Source of the DNA: an uncultured Clostridia bacterium
GTDB lineage: Bacteria > Bacillota > Clostridia > Oscillospirales > Oscillospiraceae
Assembly: GCA_945867445.1 (NCBI GenBank)
Contig: CAMBID010000002.1
Span: 1 to 15,711, forward strand
Direction of reading: 5' to 3'
Length of the DNA stretch: 15,711 nt
The position numbers and the translations under genes were made by a program. The notes beneath the pieces are model-generated. The model searched no databases. It was given only the letters and a program-made list of their open reading frames with translations, and was not told the origin of the DNA. Below are positions 6,417-13,043 of this stretch, piece by piece (position 1 is the first letter of the stretch; every line of letters begins with the position of its first letter).

Positions 6417-8867
6417 TCAGGCGTCCATGGGGTTGCAGCCGGCAAAGCAGCTGACGTCCCGGTACTGGCGCTGCCGGGCAAAGTCCCGCATGGCGTCGGA
6501 GATCGCGGCCCGGAGGGGTTTCTCCGCCCTCCCCACCACCGTCAGCCGGTAGCGGAAGCGGTTGTTCACCCGGAGCACCGGATGGGGCGCGGGGCCCAGA
6601 ACCTCAACCTCCGGGATGGTCCGTACCCGGTCCAGCACCGCCTGCCGGAGCCACACGGCTCCCCGCAGCACCACCGCCTCGTCGAGACCCGACAATGTCA
6701 GAAGGGTCAAATCCGCGAAGGGCGGGCAGCGCCGGACCTGACGCAGGCGGATCTCACTCTCGTAGAAGCGTGCATAGTCCTGCTCCGCCGCGGCCCGGAT
6801 GACCTCGCTGGAGGGGGTGTAGGTCTGGATGACGGCCCGCCCCTCCCTGCTGCCCCGGCCCGCCCGGCCCACCACCTGGGTGAGGAGGCTGAAGGTCCGC
6901 TCAGCAGCCCGGTAGTGGTCCACATAGAGCGACAGGTCCGCCCCCAGAACGCCCACCAAAGTCACGTTCTCAAAATCCAGTCCCTTGGCCACCATCTGGG
7001 TGCCCAGGAGGATGGGGATGCGCTGGGATTCAAATTCCCGCAGCAGCGCCTCGTGGTTTCCGGCGGCGCTGTCCGCGTCCATCCGGAGAATGGAGACGCC
7101 GGGGAAGGTCTCCCGCAGCTCCTCCTCCACCCGCTGGGTGCCCACGCCCACATGCTTCATGATACCGCCGCAGAGCGGGCAGCGCTCCACCGCCCGCTCC
7201 GAGTGGCCGCAGTAGTGGCACATGAGCCGCCCGTTGGCGGAATGGTACGTGAGAGGCACGCTGCACCGGGGGCACTGGGGGGCCTCGCCGCACTCTCCGC
7301 AAAGGAGCATCCGGCTGCTGCCCCGGCGATTCAAAAATAGAATGCTCTGCTCTCCGTTCTCCAGATTCCGCTCCAGCTCCCGCCGGAGGGGGGCGCTGAG
7401 ACTGCCGGGATTGCCGCTGCGGACCTCCTGCCGGAGATCCGCGATCTCTACCCGGGGCAGGGACCGCCGGTTGAAGCGATTTCGCAGGATCTCATGCTGA
7501 TAGACGCCCTGCCGGGCGGCATAGGCGCTCTCGATGGCCGGGGTGGCGGAGCCCAGCAGCAGCAGGGCTCCCTTCCGGGCGCAGAGGAACTTGGCGACGT
7601 CCCGGGTATGGTAGCAGGGCACGGTCTCGGATTGATAGCTGCCGTCCTGCTCCTCGTCCAGGATCAGAAGGCCCAAGTCCTGAAGGGGGGAAAAGACAGC
7701 GCTGCGGGTCCCAAGGACCACCCAGGGTCCCCCCTGCCGCAGACGCTTCCACTGGTCGTAACGCTCGCTCATCCGGAGGGCGCTGTGGAGCATCACGACA
7801 TTTTCCCCGAAGTGGGAGGCAAAGCGGCGCATCATGCCGGGGGTCAGGATGATCTCCGGCACCAGGACCATTGCGCTGCGGCCCCGGTCCAGGCACTCCT
7901 GGACCAAACGGAGGTAGACCTCCGTCTTGCCGCTGCCGGTGACGCCCTCCAGGAGGGCGGCGGCGGGCTTGCGGGTATCGAGATGGGGAAGCAGGCGGGC
8001 AAAGGCCCGCTGCTGCTCTTCATTCAGGGTAATGGGGGCCTCCGGGGGGAGGTTTTGGAGCTCCGGCACCCGGAAGACCTCCTCCTCCGTGAGGCTGACG
8101 TAGCCGGCTTTCGCCAGGGCCTCCACCGTCCGAGGAGAGGCTCCGGTCTGGTAGCAGAGCTCGTGGAGGGAGGTCTTCCCCGCCGTCACCAGGAAGCGCA
8201 GGACGGCGGCCCGCAATGGGGATTTCCGCTCCCGGCGCTGGGCCTCGGCCTCGGCCTCCTCCGCCGGGACAGACAGTTCCGCCAGGCGGTGAGTCTTGTC
8301 CTGGAGGCGGCGCCTGGCTCCGGTCTCCAGGGTCAGGATACCCTTCCTCCGCAGGGCCGCCGCGGCGGCGGCCGCCCCCTCCCCCATCTCCTGCCGGAGC
8401 TCCGCCAGATCGGCGCTGCCGCCATGGGAAGAGAGGGCATGAAGCAGTTCCCGGCCCAGGGGGGTCTTCCCCGCTTTGGCCAGAGCTTCCTCCCAGGTCA
8501 GTCCCTCCGCCAGAGCGCATCGCTCCGTCCGGCGGAACCAGAGCCCCGCGGGCAGGACAGTCCGCACCGCTTCGTACATGGTGCAGTAGCAGCGCTGGCG
8601 CAGGAAGGAAGCCAGCGCGATGCCGTCCTCCGTCAATACCGGGGCCTCATCCAGTACGGACGCGATGGCCTTGCATCCCGTGGGAGGCTCTCCCTCGGCG
8701 CAGAGGAGGACCATGGCCTCCGACAGCCGGTTGCCCCGGCCGAAGGGCACCATCACCCGGATGCCGGGGAGGACCTTGTCCCGGAGCTCCGCCGGAACGC
8801 GGTAGTCATAGGGCTTGTCGATGCCGTAGGGCGCGGCGGCCACCGCCGCCTTGGCAAGGAGCGTCAC
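6417..8867 (-). CDS. priA: Primosomal protein N' (replication restart helicase PriA)
   Basis: Superfamily-2 3'-5' DNA helicase that recognises stalled forks and reloads the replisome. At 816 residues it is full length. An N-terminal DNA-binding part is followed by a helical region, then Walker A GVTGSGKT (308-315), motif Ia, the DExH-box as DEEQ (404-407), and motif III GSATPAIES (439-447). Four CxxC pairs (Cys 523/526, 532/535, 550/553, 563/566) form the PriA zinc insertion. Motif V GTQMVAKGLDFENV and motif VI VVGRAGRGSREG follow. The start is GTG at 8867, giving MTLLAKAAVAAAPYGIDKPY, which fits the PriA N-terminus. It lies 12 bases after the rpoZ stop, in the same frame, and has no visible Shine-Dalgarno sequence, so reinitiation is likely. 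coaBC, which separates rpoZ and priA in B. subtilis, is absent. Confidence 0.97.
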   Translation of the reverse strand: MTLLAKAAVAAAPYGIDKPYDYRVPAELRDKVLPGIRVMVPFGRGNRLSEAMVLLCAEGEPPTGCKAIASVLDEAPVLTEDGIALASFLRQRCYCTMYEAVRTVLPAGLWFRRTERCALAEGLTWEEALAKAGKTPLGRELLHALSSHGGSADLAELRQEMGEGAAAAAAALRRKGILTLETGARRRLQDKTHRLAELSVPAEEAEAEAQRRERKSPLRAAVLRFLVTAGKTSLHELCYQTGASPRTVEALAKAGYVSLTEEEVFRVPELQNLPPEAPITLNEEQQRAFARLLPHLDTRKPAAALLEGVTGSGKTEVYLRLVQECLDRGRSAMVLVPEIILTPGMMRRFASHFGENVVMLHSALRMSERYDQWKRLRQGGPWVVLGTRSAVFSPLQDLGLLILDEEQDGSYQSETVPCYHTRDVAKFLCARKGALLLLGSATPAIESAYAARQGVYQHEILRNRFNRRSLPRVEIADLRQEVRSGNPGSLSAPLRRELERNLENGEQSILFLNRRGSSRMLLCGECGEAPQCPRCSVPLTYHSANGRLMCHYCGHSERAVERCPLCGGIMKHVGVGTQRVEEELRETFPGVSILRMDADSAAGNHEALLREFESQRIPILLGTQMVAKGLDFENVTLVGVLGADLSLYVDHYRAAERTFSLLTQVVGRAGRGSREGRAVIQTYTPSSEVIRAAAEQDYARFYESEIRLRQVRRCPPFADLTLLTLSGLDEAVVLRGAVWLRQAVLDRVRTIPEVEVLGPAPHPVLRVNNRFRYRLTVVGRAEKPLRAAISDAMRDFARQRQYRDVSCFAGCNPMDA

Positions 8868-8879
8868 GGCCCGGTTTCG

Positions 8880-9161
8880 TCAGTGCAGGAGGCGGCCGTC
8901 CCCGGCCTCCTCGGGCACGTTCTCCTCCTCAATGGTGAGGTCCATCTGGGAGGCGTTGATGCGACCCTCGGCCACCTCGTCGATGGCCAGGGTGACAGGC
9001 TTCTCATCCAGATGCGTCCCGGTCTCCTCGGCCTCCTCCGCGATCTGGCGGGCCCGGCGGGCCACCACGTTCACAAGGAGGTAGCGGTTGGGCACATAGG
9101 AGGTCAGGCGCCCCATGGCCGGATACAGCATTCCCGTTTTCTTGGCATTGAAATCCATCAT
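8880..9161 (-). CDS. rpoZ: RNA polymerase omega subunit
   Basis: Small subunit that helps assemble and stabilise RNA polymerase around beta-prime. The 93-residue protein contains the conserved core: YPAMGRLTSYVPNRYLLVNV (an omega N-terminal stretch), the ARRARQIAEEAEE helix, and KPVTLAIDEVAEGRI, the usual C-terminal signature (KPVTxAxxEIAxGKI). An acidic tail of about 25 residues follows. Two consecutive ATGs occur (9161 and 9158); GAAGGGA precedes them at workable spacing. The position after gmk, 78 bases away, matches the conserved gmk-rpoZ pair. Its TGA stop is in frame with priA. Confidence 0.95.
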   Translation of the reverse strand: MMDFNAKKTGMLYPAMGRLTSYVPNRYLLVNVVARRARQIAEEAEETGTHLDEKPVTLAIDEVAEGRINASQMDLTIEEENVPEEAGDGRLLH

Positions 9162-9182
9162 TCTTCGTTCCCTTCTCGTCCT

Positions 9183-9198
9183 CGGCGTATTTACGCCG
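9183..9198 (-). other. Perfect palindrome in the gmk-rpoZ gap
   Basis: CGGCGTA, a 2-base spacer and TACGCCG form a 7-bp inverted repeat (6 bp if a 4-base loop is required) 21 bases upstream of the rpoZ start. No U-run follows, so a terminator is unlikely. It could be an RNA hairpin near the rpoZ ribosome site or, being symmetrical, a protein-binding site. The rest of the 78-base gap shows no clear promoter. Confidence 0.4.
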
Positions 9199-9239
9199 GA
9201 ATTCTCCTGATTTTCCGTTTTCTCCCGGGACTTCCGCGC

Positions 9240-9836
9240 TTATTTCCCCCGGATGATCTCCATCCGGTCGGCGGGCTTGCAGTGCTCCGCCGTGATGATG
9301 GCGTCCAGCTCCCGGACGGCGTTTTCCACGGTGTCGTTGATGACGAAGTAATCGTAGGTATCGGCGGTCTGGAACTCCACCTTGGCCCGGAGGAGGCGGC
9401 TCTGAATATCCTCCGGCGTGTTGGTGCCCCGGCCGGCGAGCCGGCGTTCCAGCTCCTCCCAGGAAGGCGGCGCGATGAAGATGCGGACGGTCTCCGGCCG
9501 CTTGGCGCAGACCTGCAGCGTGCCCTGGACCTCGATGTCCAAAATCACGTCGTCTCCCCGGTCCATGGCGGCGTCCACGTACTTCTTTGGGGTGCCGTAG
9601 AAGTTCCCCACGGACTCGGCATACTCCAACAACTCATCCCGGCTGATCCAGTCCCGGAACTCGTCCACGCTGATGAAGTGATAGTGGACGCCGTCCCGCT
9701 CGCCGGGGCGGGCGTCCCGGGTAGTGGCGGAGATGGAGAAATAGAGATTTCTCCGCTTCTCTATCAGCGCCTTCAGCACTGTGCTCTTGCCCACACCCGA
9801 GGGGCCGGACACGATGAAGGTCTTTCCTCTTGTCAT
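9240..9836 (-). CDS. gmk: Guanylate kinase
   Basis: Phosphorylates GMP to GDP with ATP, an essential purine salvage step and a known target of (p)ppGpp in Firmicutes. The 198-residue protein has the P-loop GPSGVGKS (11-18), the GMP-binding segment [19 protein letters not shown] (about 36-54), ILDIEVQG, and the lid region [20 protein letters not shown] at 9836 follows a strong AAGGAGG site located inside remA and overlaps the remA stop as ATGA. It is the only complete gene in the window that ends in TAA; all others use TGA. The conserved remA-gmk-rpoZ order supports the call. Confidence 0.98.
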   Translation of the reverse strand: MTRGKTFIVSGPSGVGKSTVLKALIEKRRNLYFSISATTRDARPGERDGVHYHFISVDEFRDWISRDELLEYAESVGNFYGTPKKYVDAAMDRGDDVILDIEVQGTLQVCAKRPETVRIFIAPPSWEELERRLAGRGTNTPEDIQSRLLRAKVEFQTADTYDYFVINDTVENAVRELDAIITAEHCKPADRMEIIRGK

Positions 9837-10093
9837 TCCTCTTCCTCCTTGCTCTCCCGATCCTCATCCAGCCGGGGCGCCAGCTTCTCCGGCGGCAGGG
9901 CAGAGAGAATCACATGGTCACTGTCCATGATGAAGATGGATGCGGTCTTTCTCCCGTAGGTCGCGTCGATGAGCATGCCCCGCTCCCGGGACTCCTGTAC
10001 GAGACGCTTGATAGGGGCGGAGTCCGGCGTCACCACAGCCACCAGCCGCTCCCTGGCAATGAAATTGCCGAATCCGATGTTGACCAGTTTCAT
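9833..10093 (-). CDS. remA: RemA/DUF370 regulatory protein
   Basis: Small protein of the RemA (DUF370) family. In B. subtilis RemA is a ring-forming DNA-binding regulator of biofilm matrix and osmoprotectant genes; a matrix role in this organism is inference. The 86-residue protein begins [20 protein letters not shown] and contains the family core [20 protein letters not shown] and [20 protein letters not shown], ending in an acidic tail. ATG at 10093 lies one base after the yicC stop, and only a weak GAGTGAT element precedes it, so translation is probably coupled to yicC. The gene overlaps gmk by 4 bases. The yicC-remA-gmk order is conserved in Firmicutes. Confidence 0.95.
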   Translation of the reverse strand: MKLVNIGFGNFIARERLVAVVTPDSAPIKRLVQESRERGMLIDATYGRKTASIFIMDSDHVILSALPPEKLAPRLDEDRESKEEEE

Positions 10094-10094
10094 A

Positions 10095-10973
10095 TCACTC
10101 GATGTTCTGGACCTGCTCGCGGATCTTCTCCACCTCGCCCTTCAGGTCCACCACGATACGGGCGATGTCCAGGTTGGAGCACTTGGAGCCGATGGTGTTG
10201 GACTCCCGGTTCAGCTCCTGGATGAGGAAGTCCATCTTCCGGCCCATGGGCTGGTCGCTCTGCAGCATGCCGCGAAGCTGGGAGACGTGGCTCCGGAGGC
10301 GGACGGTCTCCTCGTCCACGGCGATCCTGTCGGCGTAGATGGCGGCCTCCTGCAAAATGCGCTGCTCGTCGATGGCGGTAGACTGCAGCACCTCCTGCAT
10401 CCGGGCCGTGAGCTTCTGCCGGTACTCCCGGACGGTCTCCGGCGAGCGCTCCTCCACCTGGGCGGTCATGCCTTCGATGGCGGTGAGACGGGCGCCGATA
10501 TCCTCCGCCAGCTTCACCCCCTCCGCGGCGCGCATGGCGTTGTAGGAATCCAGGGCCTCGTCCAGCACGGCGCAGAGGTCGGCGCTGACGCACTCCAGAT
10601 CCTCGTCGGCTTTCGTGACGGTGAGGACCTCCGGGAAGCGGGCCAGCTGCTCCGGGGTGACTTGCCCCTCTGTGCCGCAGACGGCGGCGAGGGCACGCAA
10701 AGCCTGGGCGTACTGCGCCGCCAGGGCGGTATTCACGTTTACCTGGGCCACGTCCGCCGCCGAGGCGTCCACGGTGATGTAGACATCCACCTTGCCCCGG
10801 GAGACCGCCTTCTGCACCCGGGCCTTCACGGCATCCTCCGCAAAGGCGTACATCCGGGGCATCTTCACGGTGCAGTCCAGATACCGGTTGTTGACGCTGC
10901 GGATCTCCACGGTGATATCCCGGAGGTTCCGGGTGGCACGGGCGCGGCCGTAGCCTGTCATACTCTTGACCAA
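10095..10973 (-). CDS. yicC: YicC/YloC family endoribonuclease
   Basis: Member of the YicC/YloC family, whose E. coli and B. subtilis members have been reported as endoribonucleases. The 292-residue protein has the YicC-like N-terminal domain (about 1-155, beginning [11 protein letters not shown] and including [13 protein letters not shown]) and the C-terminal DUF1732 domain (about 205-292, with [17 protein letters not shown] and [20 protein letters not shown]). The start is TTG at 10973: GGAGGAG at 10987-10981 is 7 bases upstream, and the resulting MVKSMTGYG matches the usual N-terminus MIKSMTGFG. A longer frame from 11021 would overlap the dnaJ-like gene and add 16 residues unlike the family. 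It lies 49 bases after the J-domain gene and one base before remA. Confidence 0.95.
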   Translation of the reverse strand: MVKSMTGYGRARATRNLRDITVEIRSVNNRYLDCTVKMPRMYAFAEDAVKARVQKAVSRGKVDVYITVDASAADVAQVNVNTALAAQYAQALRALAAVCGTEGQVTPEQLARFPEVLTVTKADEDLECVSADLCAVLDEALDSYNAMRAAEGVKLAEDIGARLTAIEGMTAQVEERSPETVREYRQKLTARMQEVLQSTAIDEQRILQEAAIYADRIAVDEETVRLRSHVSQLRGMLQSDQPMGRKMDFLIQELNRESNTIGSKCSNLDIARIVVDLKGEVEKIREQVQNIE

Positions 10974-10980
10974 AATAACT

Positions 10981-10987
10981 CTCCTCC
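10981..10987 (-). promoter_or_regulatory. Ribosome binding site fixing the TTG start of yicC
   Basis: GGAGGAG on the minus strand, 7 bases before the TTG at 10973-10971. No comparable site precedes the ATG inside the MTGYG motif (4 codons later) or the upstream ATG at 11021, so this site decides the start. Confidence 0.75.
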
Positions 10988-11022
10988 AATCGGCTGCCCC
11001 GGAGGGCGGCACGCATTCCAAA

Positions 11023-11706
11023 TCAGCAGCAGATGATGGGCACGCCGCACATGTTCAGCGCCAGGTACCCGCAGCAGAGACGGCTGCAGAGATCGCCGCC
11101 GCAGACCTGGGTGCCGAAAGGCCCGTCCGGGTGGTAGGCGGTCTGGGTGCCGCGCTCCATATAGTCCAGAGCCCGCTGATACTCCGGATTGCCGGGGTCC
11201 ATCCGGCAGGCGTTCTCATAGTAGCGCTTGGCCTCGTCCATCCACCCCCGGCGGTAGCAGACGGAGCCCTTCAGGAAGTTCCACTCGGCGTTGTGGTCCT
11301 CATAGCTGGCCAGTAAGCCCTCCGCCCGGCTCAGGTCCCCGGTCTGGATGGCGATGCGCACCTGCTGGAGGACGGAGGACGAGGACTGCCCGTACCCGCC
11401 GCCATCGCCTCCGTAGCCGGCGCCGTAGCCTCCGTAGCCGGTTCCCGTATGGCTGCCGTACCCCCCGCCGTAGCTCCCGTTGGATGCGGCGGAACCCGCG
11501 CCCCGGTCCCCCCGGGTACTGCGGCTCTTCTGCACCTGCTCGTAGGCGGCGTTGATCTCCTTCATCTTCTCCTGGGCCAGGTCCGCCAGGGGATTGTCAT
11601 GGTAGTTGTCCGGATGGTACTTCCTGGCCAGCTTCAGGTAGGCCTTCTTGACCTCCTCATCGCTGGCGCTCTCCGGTACGCCAAGGATCTTATAAGGATC
11701 GTTCAT
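11023..11706 (-). CDS. J-domain protein with Gly/Tyr-rich linker, TPR-like region and Cys-rich tail
   Basis: Type-III-like J protein that probably stimulates an Hsp70 (DnaK); client unknown. In the 227-residue protein, the J domain is at 1-60 ([23 protein letters not shown] at 31-33). A low-complexity Gly/Tyr/Ser linker covers about 70-110, followed by a TPR-like helical region at about 112-185 ([39 protein letters not shown]). The C-terminal tail has seven cysteines within 26 residues (202, 207, 211, 212, 220, 226, 227), ending in CC. The DnaJ zinc domain and substrate-binding domains are absent, so this is not DnaJ itself. The tail may bind metal, carry a thiol modification or contact a membrane; this is inference. 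ATG at 11706 has AAGGAG upstream and overlaps the DUF5685 stop (ATGA), suggesting a joint role. Confidence 0.9.
   Translation of the reverse strand: MNDPYKILGVPESASDEEVKKAYLKLARKYHPDNYHDNPLADLAQEKMKEINAAYEQVQKSRSTRGDRGAGSAASNGSYGGGYGSHTGTGYGGYGAGYGGDGGGYGQSSSSVLQQVRIAIQTGDLSRAEGLLASYEDHNAEWNFLKGSVCYRRGWMDEAKRYYENACRMDPGNPEYQRALDYMERGTQTAYHPDGPFGTQVCGGDLCSRLCCGYLALNMCGVPIICC
11389..11475 (-). repeat. Gly/Tyr-codon low-complexity tract within the J-protein gene
   Basis: Repeated GGNTAYGG-type units encode residues about 78-106 of the J-domain protein (pattern GGYG / [12 protein letters not shown]). Short imperfect direct repeats of this kind can vary in length between strains by slippage. It is flanked by the J domain and the TPR-like region and acts as a flexible linker. 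Confidence 0.7.
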
Positions 11707-12587
11707 AGTGTCTCCTTATCCGTTTCTTTCTCTCGCTTGTGGAAGGTCCCGTCCAACACAGCCCGTCCCACCCGGAAGAGGCCGTGGTACAGCGTTTTCT
11801 CCAGAAGCTCCGTCCAGCAGCCGAAGTCCCCCAGTTCGAAAGCCGTGGCCATCATGTGGACGGAGTGATCCAAGGTGGCGGCGAAGTCCCGCCGCTGCTC
11901 CTCACGGAGCTTCCCCTCTTTCAGCGCATATCGGTAAATAAGGGGGTTATAGCTGCCGTCTGCGAAGTCCTCTGCAAGGTCGTCCGCCGCGTCGATGAGA
12001 TAGACCCAGCGGCCAAGGTGGTAAAGGAGCTGGCGGAGGACCCTTCTCTCCCTCTCCCCCGCCGCCTCCTCCGCCGCAGCGGAAAGGAGCTGGGCAAAGG
12101 CGTCCGCCGGGGCGTCCAGGCTGGGGCATCGCTCTGCCTCCAGCCGGGAGAGCTCGTCCAGCTGACGGCGGACCGCGGCGTCAAAGGAGGGTCTCGCGGC
12201 GGCGGCCCGCTCATAGCCGCCCTTCAGGGCGGCCGCCGCCGCCCGGTATTTCCCCCGCTTTCCGCCCCGGCTGTCGGCGATGCCGTCCCGCAGCTGCCAG
12301 TACGCCAGGATCACGCTCTCATCCGCCGCCAGGTCCATGGCCGGGGTGGGGAGCTGATAGGGCCGCGGCTTCACGGGATGAGGCAGGCACCGCCCCCCCC
12401 GCGTCTCCCCCGCCGCCCCTCCCGAGAGGAGGATGGCGAGGTAGGTGAAGTCATAATTGAGGATCAACCGGGCCCTCTCCCCGCAGCGCCGGCCGAGACA
12501 GCGGCAGAGACCGCAATAGACGGCCCGAAAGCTCTGCTGGTCCTCCTCTGTCAGGAGGTCCAGTGGCGGCAGCACGTAGCCGAACAT
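11703..12587 (-). CDS. DUF5685 family protein of unknown function
   Basis: Recognised as DUF5685 from its opening [21 protein letters not shown] and [12 protein letters not shown]; no established function known to me. The 294 residues look cytosolic and mainly helical, without a signal peptide or clear membrane span. Two features stand out. Cys25-x2-Cys28 together with Cys67-x2-His70 could form a Cys3-His metal site. The segment [20 protein letters not shown] (197-216) has clustered acidic residues (Asp199, Asp202, Asp203, Glu206, Asp207, Asp210), reminiscent of metal/diphosphate-binding Asp motifs of helical isoprenoid-synthase folds; this resemblance is only visual. ATG at 12587 lies one base after the RseC-like stop, and no ribosome site is obvious. 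Its 3' end overlaps the J-protein gene, so the two are translationally linked. Confidence 0.85.
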   Translation of the reverse strand: MFGYVLPPLDLLTEEDQQSFRAVYCGLCRCLGRRCGERARLILNYDFTYLAILLSGGAAGETRGGRCLPHPVKPRPYQLPTPAMDLAADESVILAYWQLRDGIADSRGGKRGKYRAAAAALKGGYERAAAARPSFDAAVRRQLDELSRLEAERCPSLDAPADAFAQLLSAAAEEAAGERERRVLRQLLYHLGRWVYLIDAADDLAEDFADGSYNPLIYRYALKEGKLREEQRRDFAATLDHSVHMMATAFELGDFGCWTELLEKTLYHGLFRVGRAVLDGTFHKREKETDKETL

Positions 12588-12588
12588 C

Positions 12589-12999
12589 TCAGAAAAGCCG
12601 CACGATGCGGAAGATTAGTCCCCCCTGCGCCCGGAGGCGGCGGTCGTAGAGGACGGCGGGCAGGATGCCGAGAAGAAAGCTTAAGGCACCCACGGCGGCA
12701 CGGACGCCGCTCCCCGCTCCCAGCAGGGCGGAGATGCCGTAGCCCGCAAAGAAGAGGACCACCGGCACCATGTAGACCAGCAGGATAATGCCCATGAGCT
12801 TCTCCGTACTGCTCTCCACCACCACTTTCTGCCCCGGCTGGGCGGCGATGGGGTTCCGGGCCCGGGCGTGGACGGCAGTGCCGGTGACGCCGCAGCCGGC
12901 GCACTCCTCGCAGTCGTGGCCGCAGGCGGACTTCCGGGGGACGGAGATCTCGGCGTAGCCTTCGCTCAGGATCTTTTCAACGGTTGCGATCTGTGTCAT
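12589..12999 (-). CDS. RseC-family (SoxR-reducing/RseC-like) membrane protein
   Basis: Small inner-membrane protein of the RseC/MucC family (Pfam RseC_MucC). Family members include RseC of E. coli, tied to sigma-E control and to reduction of SoxR with the Rsx/Rnf complex; the role in Clostridia is unclear. The 136 residues start with a beta-rich soluble part (TQIATVEKILSEGYAEISV), then the motif CGHDCEECAGCG with Cys26, 30, 33 and 36 (C-x3-C-x2-C-x2-C), fit for an Fe-S cluster or zinc. Two membrane helices follow at about 69-94 and 98-117, with a basic C-terminus. I chose ATG at 12999, which matches the family start although its ribosome site is weak; the GTG at 13047 would add 16 unrelated residues overlapping the cdaR end. 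No rnf genes are in view. Confidence 0.85.
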   Translation of the reverse strand: MTQIATVEKILSEGYAEISVPRKSACGHDCEECAGCGVTGTAVHARARNPIAAQPGQKVVVESSTEKLMGIILLVYMVPVVLFFAGYGISALLGAGSGVRAAVGALSFLLGILPAVLYDRRLRAQGGLIFRIVRLF

Positions 13000-13043
13000 T
13001 GTCTTGCTCTCACTTTCGTTTGCCCAGGGTTTAGGGAGGGGCC

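Noticed and set aside
7494..9959. 821-codon open frame on the plus strand across priA, rpoZ and gmk
   Set aside because: It is antisense to three certain genes, has no recognisable motif, and such long shadow frames are expected in GC-rich codon-biased DNA.
10974..11021. ATG at 11021 as the yicC start
   Set aside because: It overlaps the J-protein stop region and adds residues unlike the family; TTG at 10973 has a strong ribosome site and gives the conserved MVKSMTGYG.
11389..11475. CRISPR-like or tandem repeat array
   Set aside because: The repetition is coding Gly/Tyr low complexity inside the J-protein gene, with no spacers or fixed repeat unit.
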